Assembly (NCBI GenBank): GCA_009746045.1
Contig: RPFO01000178.1
Location: 335,369-399,368 of the forward strand
Source: Mesostigma viride
Lineage: Eukaryota > Streptophyta > Mesostigmatophyceae > Mesostigmatales > Mesostigmataceae
Direction: 5' to 3'
DNA length: 64,000 nt
Shown: positions 1 through 23,231 of the stretch, one piece after another
Layout of the letters: every line of letters starts with the position of its first letter
How positions within the stretch are numbered: position 1 is the stretch's first letter
Position numbers and translations under genes: made by a program
The notes under the pieces: model-generated
What the model saw: the letters and a program-made list of their open reading frames with translations, nothing else
What the model was told of the DNA's origin: nothing
The model's database searches: none

Positions 1-122
1 GCATCTGCTGGCACATACTCGCCACGCCACATGCATGCAAAATAGTACTTCACTGCATGTCGCATGCATCCATGCATGCATGCAACTGATTATGAACTGA
101 TTATTCACCATGTCGTGCGCTA

Positions 123-11852
<11,730 letters not shown>

Positions 11853-13650
11853 GGTGAATGGAAGAGCTTGGCCCACGCGGCAAAAGCAACACTATAGCTA
11901 TAGCTGTGGTAACTAAAACAATAAATCAGCTGGTCCTTCGCCGGCGTTTCTGTTTAGCTAAGCCTCTCTAACCACATCAATATGGTAGTTGAGGGGAGCC
12001 ATGTTTGTGGTTTTACGACGACACAACTTCGCGGGTCCGCAGCGTGCGCGCCCAAATGGCGGGTTTTTTGCCTGGCGGGAAGACCTGGTTTGGCGCCAAG
12101 ACCGAGCGCGGGCCACCGACCCCGGAATTACCGTATACAAACGGTCCATGGGTGCTCCGGGAGACCCTATGGACGGTCAAACACTGTTAGTGTTGTACAG
12201 TACAGCTGTACAGGCTGGGCCACCATAGATTCTCTGCTGCCCATGGGCGGCGTGGGACACAACAACAACAACAACAACAGTAGTCCAACCAAGCAGCACG
12301 GACCGCTACGGCTGTCGCAGGAGATCCCAAAGGGCAAAGGTTCGCGAGGACCGGGCTGCAGACCTAAGTATGGACCTTTAGTATGGAGACATCGGTTGCC
12401 TGCCGGCGCGGCGCGACAGTGTCTGGGGCGCTCCGCCGTCCAGATGGTCTGCTACGGCTACTATTTTCTACTCCAGAGTACTAGGAGCTGTACTAGGTAT
12501 GTTCGATTCGGTACATATTTTTTCCGGTGAAATGGGTGTTAGTTTATTTCCATATAACAGTTAAGGTGACCCAGGTATGCCAAAAATAGCCTGAAATGCC
12601 TAGTTTAATGATTCGGTACATATTTCGGAAAGGCAATATTCGGTATTCGATACGGTCAAGGGTCAATATATTCAGAACCGAATACGAGATTATCGATACA
12701 TTCTAATTTGATACGGCGTACCAAGTGGAACCGAATATTCGATACGAAAACTAAACATGTTGTTCTGTATACAACCCTGTTATCAAATTCGACCTTCAAA
12801 ATTGAAACTGAAGCACAATTCCAACCGTACGCTCGCCATCAAATCAATCGGCTTCTGACACACTGTGCTGCTCAGATTATGAGCCCAACACATTTTTTCG
12901 GGGAAATGGGTATATTTTATTAGCCAATTATGGACCAAAGAGGTGAGAGGGGAAATGAGTATCAGCGAATCCTAATGAAGGTGGGCACACACACGTGTGG
13001 CGGTGACAGGTGAAAGGCTAATAGGGCGCGTTATTAGACCAGGGAAGCCATTGGACCTGAGTGATGTCGCCATGAGGCCCAACACATTTTGAGGCATCGC
13101 AATCATGATGAACAGCATGTACTGAGACATGCTGTCTGTCCACGTCTCCCTGTCTCTGTCCGGTGGCCCTTCTGTACCGTATGAAATTGGTAGTAGGACG
13201 CAGGCTGGACCGCGCAATGATGTGACATTGCGTGTGACCTCGCCGCGCCGCATCCTGTGTGAATCGATCACCGCAGCGCGACGCAACCACCCACCACATG
13301 TGTGCGGTCGTGAATTCATGATTGAACGAGGTGCATGCCAACAGGGAAATCGAATCCACAACGCTTAGCTGTCAGGAGGGGCAAAGCGACCGTGACAGAT
13401 TGCCCCTCACCGTCGCCCTACGTGTCGATGGTCGCTAGGCTATCAATCTTTTTGGCATCAGAAGCCGGCGAAAAATGTTAGTTGAGGATGCTGGAAATGC
13501 CGCGGGTGATTTCTGGGACATAATTTTTCGGCCAGCTATGGGGAATTTATTGATAGGATGGTCACGCCTGCCCTGGGATAAGATGTGGGGAGAGCATTCG
13601 CCACCTAGTCCGTAAATCCACGCGTGCTTCCAGGCATCCGAGCATTGAAA
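11853..13650. other. Divergent intergenic region between MCM5 and bZIP genes
   Basis: Holds the presumed promoters of MCM5 (leftward) and the bZIP gene (rightward). No convincing gene is seen. It contains an AAC-repeat near 12261, two copies of a GATTCGGTACATATTT motif near 12507 and 12609, and a short retroposon at 12897-13076. Confidence 0.6.
12897..13076 (-). mobile_element. Short retroposon (5'-truncated copy) with 14-bp target-site duplication
   Basis: This ~180-bp segment recurs in opposite orientation at 59569-59751. Here it is flanked by the direct repeat GCCCAACACATTTT (12883-12896 and 13077-13090). The copy at 59536 has its own, different flanking direct repeat and is about 35 bp longer at one end. 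Two insertions with different duplications and a variable 5' end are the signature of target-primed retroposition, so this is a SINE-like or truncated LINE family. No Pol III boxes were recognised. Confidence 0.7.
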
Positions 13651-14871
13651 ATGTCATACGGAAATAGTCTCGGGGGGAACGAGGGCATGGAGCTCCACCA
13701 GCAGCCTGGGCTTGGGCCCCGCCGAATGACCGTCCCGTCAAACCTTGCCTTCATGCAAGAGCATCCGCAACCTCGCTCCCCCACAAGGTCCACGTCGTCC
13801 GACTCTCGGGGGCATCAATTCTCAATTGGGGATAGGTGGGGCCTAGACGCGGGGGAAGGGGGCTCTGTAAGCAGTTTAATCCTCATGCCGTCGAAAAAGC
13901 TGCTGCGTACACGGCGCGTAGCCTCGGAGGCAAACTTGCAGGATCTCGCCAACGTTCAGGCGGATAAGCGTACGAGGAAGCATGACCATTCTCCATCCAC
14001 GTCGAATGAGTTGGAGCTTTCAGCAGGCGATGATGCGCTGCTAAATTCCTTCATTGACGTGGATAGGCTGGGAACGTTGCCTCTATTCATGGACACCCCA
14101 CCTTCCGTCGACCTAAACGAGTATCTAGACACGTCGATATCAGGTGACAGCGACGGTCTGGGCGGGAAGGGTGGCATGCGGCCGTTGGGTGCGAAAGTAG
14201 GTGGGGGCCCCGGCCAGAGCCGGCCGCCGGGCAGCAAGCTGATGATGGGCCAGACCATGATGCTGCCGCCAGGGGGCGGGATCAGCCCCATGGACGTCAG
14301 CACAGGGATGATGGGCGGGGCCTCGATGAGCATGTCGACCATGCTTCCTGCCTCCATGGCGCAGCATAGCCCTGGCATGATGCCGGCATCGCGCGCGGGG
14401 CTGTCGTCCGGCCCTGGGGGCATGTCGGGGGCGAGCGGCCTCGGGGGCATGGCCCCGCAGATGCTTGCGCACAGCACGCAGGGTGGGATGATGTCTGCGC
14501 CGGGTCAGGGCGGGAATGCGGCGGGCCGGATGACGGCAGCCATGGGCAGCAGCGGCGGGCTGGTCCCCGTGATGAACCTTGGTGCCAGCACAGCGACCCA
14601 GATGCAGCTGCAGGGGGGGGCGCTGCTGCAGGCACAGGGTGTGGGACGGGGGGGAGCCGGTGGTGCGGGCCTGGGGGGCGATCTGGGTATGTTCGGCAAG
14701 GGGCGGGGGGGCCTAACAAGCCCTTGCCCGCGGCGGGGGTGAAAGGGCGGGGCAAGCCCATGGAGGGCCTGCACTCGTCGATGCAGGGTGGTCTGATGGG
14801 GCCATCAGGTCCGCAGCACCAGCAACAGCAGCAATTGCAAGAGCAGCAACAGCGGCAGATGCACCAGCTGT

Positions 14872-14905
<34 letters not shown>

Positions 14906-17900
14906 CCATCCACCGCCGCAGGGCGCGGCGCACATGCACAAGCACGGGGGCGCGATGATGGGTGGCGAGAAAGGCCTGGGCCGGCAGGGCGTGCCGGATG
15001 CCATCGCCGTCATGTCGCCGGGCCCAGCAAGCCACAAGCCGCAGGGGGGGCGGGCGGGGCGGTTGGGTCATTCGCCGTTGGCAGCAGCAGCAACAACAAC
15101 AATAATAATAACAGCAACAGCAACAGCAGCAACAACGACAACAATAACGGCGCCAACGTGGCGGGTGGTATGGCCAACCTGCTGGGGGGGGGCACCACCA
15201 CGGGGGGCACGGGGGGAAGTGCGTCGGGCTTGTCGGGAGGAACATCCAGTGGGGGCGAGGGAATGGACGGGGGGCAGACGTCGTCGCGCAACCGCGACCC
15301 ATCCCGCGACAAGAAGAGCCCCCAGGGTCCCAAGCCGCGTCAGATGAGCCAGCAGGACATGGCGCTGCTCGACCCCAAGCGCGCCAAACGGTGAGTACTG
15401 CCCTCGCACTTGTCACTAGTGCCCCAAGCGCGCCAAACGGTGAGCCCCGCGCCCGCGCCTGGGCTTGCCATTAGCGTCGCGTCTTCTCATCTGTGCGGTT
15501 GGTGTCATCTGTGCGGTTGATGTCATCTGTCAGGTTAATGTCATCTGTGCGGTTGATGTCATCTGTCATAACGGCAGGCGTCACTGCCCCATTTCGTGTT
15601 GGGCGGGACCTCTTCCTTGGGCTGACCCATCCATTTCTGCGCGCATTGCACTTGAGCCGCAGCTTTGGCCGTGTCGTCGGTGAGTGGTGTCATACATTTG
15701 GTGGGTGGCCGTGTACCTTTGGTGGGTGGCCGTGTACCTTTGGTGGGTGGCCGTGTACCTTTGGTGGGTGGCCGTGTACCTTTGGTGGGTGGCTGTGTAC
15801 CTTTGGTGGGTGGCCATGTACCTTTGGTGGGTGGCCGTGTACCTTTGGTGGGTGGCCGTGTACCTTTGGTGGGTGGCCGTGTACCTTTGGTGGGTAGCCC
15901 TGTACCTTTGGCGGGTGGCCGTGTACCTTTGGCGGGTGGCCGTGTACCTTTGGTGGGTGGCTGTGTACCTTTGGTGGGTGGCCATGTACCTTTGGTGGGT
16001 GGCCGTGTACCTTTGGTGGGTGGCCGTGTACCTTTGGTGGGTGGCCGTGTACCTTTGGTGGGTGGCCGTGTACCTTTGGTGGGTGGCCGTGTACCTTTGG
16101 TGGGTGGCCCTGTACCTTTGGTGGGTGGCCGTGTACCTTTGGTGGGTGGCCGTGTACCTTTGGCGGGTGGCCGTGTACCTTTGGTGGGTGGCCGTGTACC
16201 TTTGGCGGGTGGCCGTGTACCTTTGGCGGGTGGCCGTGTACCTTTGGTGGGTGGCCGTGTACCTTTGGTGGGTGGCCGTGTACCTTTGGTGGGTGGCCGT
16301 GTACCTTTGGTGGGTGGCCCTGTACCTTTGGTGGGTGGCCCTGTACCTTTGGCGGGTGGCCGTGTACCTTTGGTGGGTGGCCGTGTACCTTTGGTGGGTG
16401 GCCGTGTACCTTTGGTGGGTGGCCGTGTACCTTTGGTGGGTGGCCGTGTACCTTTGGTGGGTGGCCGTGTACCTTTGGTGGGTGGCCCTGTACCTTTGGT
16501 GGGTGGCCGTGTACCTTTGGTGGGTGGCCGTGGCCGTGTACCTTTGGTGGGTGGTCGTGTACCTTTGGTGGGTGGCCGTGTACCGTTGGTGGGTGGCCGT
16601 GTACCTTTGGTGGGTGGCCGTGTACCTTTGGTGGGTGGCCGTGTACCTTTGGTGGGTGGCCGTGTACCTTTGGTGGGTGGCCGTGTACCTTTGGTGGGTG
16701 GCCGTGTACCTTTGGTGGGTGGCCGTGTACCTTTGGTGGGTGGCCGTGTACCTTTGGTGGGTGGCCGTGTACCTTTGGTGGGTGGCCGTGTACCTTTGGT
16801 GGGTGGCCGTGTACCTTTGGCGGGTGGCCGTGTACCTTTGGTGGGTGGCCGTGTACCTTTGGTGGGTGGCCGTGTACCTTTGGTGGGTGGCCGTGTACCT
16901 TTGGTGGGTGGCCGTGTACCTTTGGTGGGTGGCCGTGTACCTTTGGTGGGTGGCCGTGTACCTTTGGTGGGTGGCCGTGTACCTTTGGTGGGTGGCCGTG
17001 TACCTTTGGTGGGTGGCCGTGTACCTTTGGTGGGTGGCCGTGTACCTTTGGTGGGTGGCCGTGTACCTTTGGTGGGTGGCCGTGTACCTTTGGTGGGTGG
17101 CCGTGTACCTTTGGTGGGTGGCCGTGTACCTTTGGTGGGTGGCCGTGTACCTTTGGTGGGTAGCCCTGTACCTTTGGCGGGTGGCCGTGTACCTTTGGTG
17201 GGTGGCCGTGTACCTTTGGTGGGTGGCCGTGTACCTTTGGTGGGTGGCCGTGTACCTTTGGCGGGTGGCCGTGTACCTTTGGCGGGTGGCCGTGTACCTT
17301 TGGCGGGTGGCCCTGTACCTTTGGTGGGTGGCCGTGTACCTTTGGTGGGTGGCCGTGTACCTCTGGTGGGTGAGTCTTTCTGGTGGTTGATCAGAGAGCT
17401 GCCCTGTTCCCTTAAATAGCTTTTCTTGTCGTTGTAGAGAATTTTCTGTAGTCACGAAGGGTGCCCCGTCCCCTCCGCTCGTGGACCGCTGCTGCCTTGC
17501 CTCTCTTGCGTGCATGCTGTGTGTCCAGGCGTGCGCCTGCGTGCGCCTGTGCACATGCGCATGTCTCGAACAGCACGCTTGTGTGCGTGCGCATGCGCAT
17601 GCCTCGAACGGCACGCCTGTCGGCTCGTGTGCCCCCCATGGGGGTACCCCCTGGCCCCCGCTTCCCCCTGCCTCAACCCCCCGCATTGTTCCTGTGCACC
17701 CCCTTCTTGTGCCATTCCATCGCGTTATGCTACGCCGTGCAGCATCCTGGCAAACCGCCAGTCGGCCGCGCGGTCCAAGGAGCGCAAGATGCGCTACATC
17801 ACCGAGCTGGAGCGCCGCGTGGCCAACCTGCAGCAGGAGGCCGCCAACGCAAATAGCCAGCTGCACCAGCTGCAGGTAGGCCATCGCGTCGCAATAGGGC

Positions 17901-19665
17901 TGCACGAATAGCTGCAGGTATAGTGTTCCACGACAGTTGGCTGCACCAGCTGCAGGTATGGCTCATCACCACAGGGCGGCGCAGCCTGCAGGTTGGTACG
18001 GGGGGGAAAACATGGTGCTAGCGCTGCACGATGGTGCTGCAATTGCCGCAGTCGTATAGCGGGGCAGCGCATCCACCCCCATGCAGGTATGGTGCGTAGG
18101 AGGTATGGCTTGTGCAGGGCGGTGAGGGTGTGGGCCAGTTCAGGGCGTGCTGCGTGCCGTAGGGCAGCTCCAGATAGGCTGGCTTAGGCACTGGTGGTCC
18201 GCCTGCTGTTGGTTGTCGTGGACTTGGCGGCATGGCCGTCATGCCGCCGGTTTTTTTACCCCGGCGATGCCAGGGTGGTCCCCCCTGACGCACCGCCCAC
18301 ACCCTGTGCATTGATGCATCCCCGCGGCCCCTGTGGTGTGTATGCACCCTTTCCTCCTGCCCCGACGCGTGGGGTGCCATTAACTCTATGGGGGCGCCTT
18401 GTTCCCACACATGGATGCGTCGTGCTTGCCGCGCTCACAGCGGGTACTTCTGGGCATGCGGCCATCGGACATGCCCTGCTGCCTGCCTGCGGTGATGCTC
18501 ACGTGTCTGTGTGTGTGCCTGCCTGTGTACTGCCCCCTCACCCCCCCCCTGCCCAGCGCGAGGTGGCGGGCGTGCTGAACGAGAACAACGAGCTCAAGAT
18601 CCGCCTGCGCTCGATGGAACAGCAGTCGCAGCTGCGGGATGGTGCGTGCGTGTACGCAGGAGCGCGCGCGTGCAGGACAGGGGGAGGGTGCGCACGGTTC
18701 CATGCAGGACATTGCCGGGGGGGTTGTGGGACTGAGAGGGCCCTGGGAGGCTAGCCAGCGCGGCTGATAGGGTTTGCATCTGTGGTGTGTGGTGTAACGG
18801 CAGGTGGTAAATTGTCCACGTGGTGACCGCAGCATCCTCGCTGCCCCCCCGCACACGCAAGAGTGCGCCTGAACCCCCGCACGCTCCGCCTTGGTCTCCC
18901 TTGCCCGCGCAGTACCCAGGCACGCTGGCTACAGTAGCGCCTGGCTGGAGGGGACGGTGTGCCCCCTTGGGTGGGTGGCCGTGCCGGCCCCAGGTGACGC
19001 GTGGCAGTGGCATGCCTGGCGTGGTTGTTGCACGCAGGAGCTGTCATGCATGGGTGGAAGCAAGCAGTGGCCATGCCACCTGGCAACTTGTTGTGCACCA
19101 CACCGCTCATCCCGCTCCACTCTGCCTCCTCGTCGTGCCCTCCCCCATCCCCACGGCCCCATCCTCCTCTGCTCGCCCCTTTTGCATGCATGTGTTCGTG
19201 CGTGCGTGCGTGCGCCAGCGCTCAACTCATCGCTGCGCAAGGAGCTGCAGCGGCTGCGCGTGCACAACCTGAGCATGGAGCAGGCGCTGGGTGGCGCACC
19301 CATGAACCTGGGCGGGGGCGGGGCCAGCATCAACCTGTCGCACGGGGGCGGCATGGGGGTGGGGGGCGGGGCCCAACGGGGGCGTGTCTGCGGGGGCCGC
19401 CCCTGGTAGCATCCCTGGTTTTGGAGACGTCTCGGGCGCAGATGACCTGAGCCAGGTTGCAAACATGGGGGTGGGCGTGGGCGTGGGCATGGGCATGGGG
19501 GGCGGCGTGGGCGTAGCGTCACTCGACGATGGCAGCAAGGGCATGGGCCGCGTGGGGCCCACCACCACCTACTTCCCCGCCAAACTCTCGGGCGACATGT
19601 CCCTGGGGGCAAGTGGGGAGCTGTTGCTGGCCGATAGCCTGCATGGGAACCCGGGCGCCTTGTAG
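13651..19665 (+). CDS. Group-I-like bZIP transcription factor (four exons, three frame slips at G-runs)
   Basis: Nuclear DNA-binding factor of the plant group-I (VIP1/RF2a/PosF21-like) type. Exon 1, 13651-15390, encodes a long Gly/Met/Gln/Asn-rich N-terminus with polyQ near 14876 and poly-Asn near 15090. Exon 2, 17743-17875, holds the basic region [15 protein letters not shown] and the start of the zipper. Exon 3, 18557-18641, continues the zipper with [16 protein letters not shown]. Exon 4, 19219-19665, has [17 protein letters not shown] and a Gly/Met-rich tail. Exon phases agree. Reading frame must change once near 14712 (seven Gs), once between 15040 and 15060 (G-run), and once near 19370-19380 (G-rich). 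All three are single-base slips in G-tracts and are most likely sequence errors. The start is the first in-frame ATG; an upstream exon cannot be excluded. Introns are 15391-17742, 17876-18556 and 18642-19218. Confidence 0.85.
15490..15570. repeat. Short ~19-bp tandem repeat in bZIP intron 1
   Basis: Four to five imperfect copies of a unit containing GTGCGGTTGATGTCATCT, just downstream of the exon 1 splice donor and before the large 21-bp array. Confidence 0.75.
15684..17371. repeat. 21-bp minisatellite in bZIP intron 1
   Basis: About 80 copies of a 21-bp unit containing GGTGGCCGTGTACCTTTG. Variants are TGGCGGG for TGGTGGG and CCCTGTACC for CCGTGTACC, with one 6-bp insertion near 16530. The multiple-of-three period and lack of stops create long pseudo-ORFs on both strands. 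Confidence 0.97.
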
Positions 19666-22443
19666 GCATGGCCAGGGCCCAGCCGCCTCGCTCCACGTGG
19701 AGCCGTGACAGCCGCCCGCTGGCTGTCCGCCCAAGAGTGTGGCGCCTCGCTAGGCACAGGCTGCCGCATGTCGGGCGCCATGCGCGCCCCTGTGGCATGA
19801 TGTCCCCGTGGCGGGCACAGATCGGCGTCACCCGTCATAGTAGCGGGCGCCAGCATGGGCAGGGCGTGTCAACACCCTGTGGGCTCACCCTGGCGTGCCC
19901 ACGAGCACGGGCGTGGCAGCTGCAGTGCCACGGGGTCGGTGACCGCGCGCGCGATTGAATAAAACTGGGTGATGGGAAAGCAGCAGGCGACGTGGGCGCA
20001 TGCGTCGCCCCGTGGCCCTCATCGCCCATGGTTGGGGAGTGGGCACAATCCCACCGCTGCATCACGGACAACAGCTGGCCCTGTCGCACCTCTGGACGCG
20101 GAGGGCGCGAGCACGAAGCCACGGCAGGGCTGTGGAGGCGCGGGGCCAGCCGTGAGCCGGAAGGAGCCATGGGCGCGTGGCACGTGCGTACGCACCGCGC
20201 GCCAGGCCACAGGTACATGTTGCGGAGCGCTGCGTTCTGTGGGCCGGCCCCGCCCTCACAAGCACGTGCCTGGCTCCGTACGGAGCGTCAGGGCCCCTGG
20301 GAGACCCTACAGCGGCGCCTCCTTCTGGAATGTGCCAAGGGGGCGGGGTGGGGGTGGGGGTGCGGGTTAGGGGGTGGGGCCATCCATGTGCAGCACACTC
20401 GGCCGTGCTGCGCGCAACATCGCTCGGTGTCTCCCCCTGCTTGCGCGCGTCACCGGCCCCCTCCTGCTGCACGCCGAGGGTTGCACCGCATGCACGGCTG
20501 AGCGTGACCCCTGGCCTGGGCCAGCGTGGACCCACCCCCATCCGTGCCCTGGGAGCCGCATGCCACGTGGGCGGCCCCCCTTGCCTGGGGGCATGCGCTC
20601 CGTGCGCGGTCACAAATGCCGGATCGAGCGATGACCCCTATGATGCCCCTTGCGGCGCGTCATGTGGGTATGCCGTAACTGGGGCACCAAGGGAGCACCA
20701 TGCGGTACGTCAAGGGCCGAGGCTGGGCAGGACAAGGTGGTGTTGTACCCGCACCAGACCGTGGTCAAGGGGCAGCATGCACAAGCCATCAGGGGCCCAT
20801 GTGGTCTTGTTTGCCTGAGGGGTAGGAATGGTCCTGCTCTGCACAGCACGCCCCGCACTCCCTTGCACAATGACGTGCTGGGCAGCTCCACTTCCCCTTG
20901 GCTTGGATTGGCAAGGGCTTTCTGGGCCGGCACCAGGCGCTTGGGCAGGGAGCATCTGAGGCGCATGACGGTGCCCTGGCCTCTCGTACGGATGCCCCCT
21001 CTAGACGGGTGGTGGCGCCAAGTGGCTGCTGGTTTGGCTGCCGTCGTACGGCAGCAGGCAAGAACCCCCTGGATGGCGCCGTGCACCTGCACATAAACCC
21101 TGGGCGCTGCGGGGGCATTGCATCCTTGTGGCCATGCGCTTACCCTGGTGACAAGACCGGCAGGCATATGAAGCAGGTGCACGTGCCCTTACTCGTTGTG
21201 TAACCACGTCCAAGTTTTTGGACAAGAAATGTAAATTTGCAGTGGAGTGCTAGCACTTCCCTTGTTTTTTTCCTTCCACTTGTGTAAGCTTCCGTGGATG
21301 GTGGCATGTTGAAAGGAGTTTGTATGATTGTTGTGTGGACTAGATGTATTTACCTGGAGACCATGGATGGGTCAAAGTGTGATGCCATAGGGCTTAGTTG
21401 CGCTAGGGTTGATGGAGGACCTGCAATGCCTCTGCTTGGTGGTTGTCAGCCAGGTTGACGTGGCATGTCATGTTTGTAGACGACGCCGAGAGCCCGAAGT
21501 GCATGCATGATGCTGTGAAACCTGTAAATACGATATTTTGTCGGTAATGTCTTATTGTTTAGGAATGCGACATTCGTTTGGCCATGAGGTATGAGCATGT
21601 TGCTAAATTGTGTACCAAATGTGGTACGGCGCGCATGTTGCCGTTTGCGTTTGGACAGTTGACTCTCTCCAAGCTAATTTCTCCAGAAACAGTCTTACAC
21701 CAGCTTGAAACTAGTCGTTGAAAATCTGCCTTCCTAGTATCCATTGCTCCCACTCCACCAACTTCTTTTTTAAAACATTGAGTGGTCGCTTAAGATGGAC
21801 AGCAAAATGGCATCCCCTGCCATTTGCAGTTCTCCGACCAAAGTTTGCGAATTCCCCAAGAGACCAAAACACAGGGAGGGTGGGTGGGCAAGAAAAAAGA
21901 CCTTCCACGCAAGGTCCCTAAAAAGTCGACACAACACACTACATATTGGCAACGCCCCCCAAAAAATCCCAGCCTTACTGACACAACTCAAACGTCAGAC
22001 CGGCAGCTACGAAATGTCAGCAAAATGATTCGAGTCATAACTTTTGAACTACACTAGTCACCAATCAGAGGCAATTTCTGGCCAGCATGCAAAATTAAAA
22101 GGCCTTATAAATACGACCTTTTTAACCGCCTGAACAACAATGAAAATTGTCCGTAACTAATTACTCAGTTACAAAATCCAAACCGATTATCATCCGCTAA
22201 AAACGGCTCTAGTCGCCGGCCGTGCCAGCGAAACTGGAACCCCAAGAGCATGCCACGTAACCTTTGCCGCCGTCAGGAACACTTCGATTGCAGCGTTCGT
22301 TCTCGCCCATTGTAAGAAACTATTTTTAGAGAAATCCGATTTTTTCGATTTCTCAAATTTCTCATACCAACGCGTTCCGTGACGAGTTCTGCAACAAGTG
22401 CACGCATTGCTGTAACATGGTGAGGCACAGACGATGTTGGAGT
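19666..22443. other. Intergenic region downstream of bZIP gene; no gene recognised
   Basis: GC-rich to about 21190, then AT-richer to the viral element. Open frames here have no recognisable domains and look like compositional shadows. A TGTAA motif (chlorophyte-type polyadenylation signal) lies at 21199-21203 and could end a long bZIP 3' UTR. Confidence 0.5.
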
Positions 22444-22580
22444 ATTAATTAATTAAGTAGCTTCCATCATCATTCCGTCATCATTCCGTCATCGCGACTA
22501 GGAGAAGTGCACCACCCTTATGCTGGCATCTGCCACCCCTATAGTGACCCTATAGTGACCGCGGCCTAGGATGGGTCTCA

Positions 22581-22611
22581 CCCTAAGCCCTAAACCCTAA
22601 AACCCTAAACC
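22581..22611. repeat. Telomere-like CCCTAAA heptamers in left TIR
   Basis: Four degenerate units of CCCTAAA (variants CCCTAAG and CCCTAAAA), the plant/green-algal telomere heptamer. The mirrored TTTAGGG set is at 42932-42962 in the right TIR. Too short to be a chromosome end. Confidence 0.85.
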
Positions 22612-22726
22612 ACTTGCAAAAACAGAAGTGCCCCCTGCCACCACTGCTCACCAGGTTGTGACATTTAGGCTGGCATCTGTCACCACCCCGGCAGTTGTGA
22701 TGGTGTGTTGGGGGTGTGACAAGGAT

Positions 22727-23099
22727 GGCGAAAAATTGCACGTACTTACTCTTATATAAAGAACGCCCAATTTTTCGCCACCCTGCCACCCCTTGGCGCG
22801 GGTCATAGGAGGTGTTTGTCAAGGTGTGACAAGGATGGCGAAAAATTGCACGTACTTACTCTTATATAAAGAACGCCCAATTTTTCGCCACCCTGCCACC
22901 CCTTGGCGCGGGTATAGGAGGTGTTTGTCAAGGTGTGAGAGTGATGGCGAAAAATTGCACGTACTTACTCTTATATAAAGAACGCCCAATTTTTCGCCAC
23001 CTTCCCCCACTGGCCGGCGCTGAGGTGGCGTGGGTTGTTGGATGTGGCGAAAAATTGCACGTACTTACTCTTAAGAAAAGACCGCCCAATTTTTCGCCA
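22727..23099. repeat. Four tandem hairpin units in left TIR, possible replication origin
   Basis: Hairpins at 22727-22779, 22837-22889, 22946-22998 and 23046-23099. Each has arms GGCGAAAAATTG and CAATTTTTCGCC around a ~29-nt loop, spaced about 109 bp. Loops of the first three contain CTTATATAAAG; the fourth has CTTAAGAAAAG. The arrangement suits binding sites for the element's own UL9-like helicase, but that is inference. Confidence 0.85.
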
Positions 23100-23231
23100 T
23101 GGCCTCGCAGGGTGAGGGAGCCGGCGAGGGCCGCGCGGCGGGGTGTGACCGAACCGGATGGGCCTCCGATTTGCATGGGAAGCAGTTGTCGCTGGCAACG
23201 ATAACTACATGCATGGCAGAAACGCGTTCCA

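Larger units (their letters stand above)
22444..23147 (+). repeat. PLV left terminal inverted repeat
   Basis: Matches the reverse complement of 42399-43099 over its whole length with few differences. From the outer end: TTAATTAATTAAG, a short duplicated CATCATTCCGT motif, duplicated CCTATAGTGACC, telomere-like heptamers (22581-22611), then four hairpin units (22727-23099), ending at CCGCGCGGCGGGG. Confidence 0.95.

Noticed and set aside
15581-17905. A 774-codon minus-strand frame and two plus-strand frames of ~570 codons
   Set aside because: Products of the 21-bp intron array; the real coding signal at 17743-17875 (bZIP) is in another frame.
22581-22611. A chromosome end or interstitial telomere
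   Set aside because: Only four units, mirrored in both viral TIRs, with host genes on both sides.
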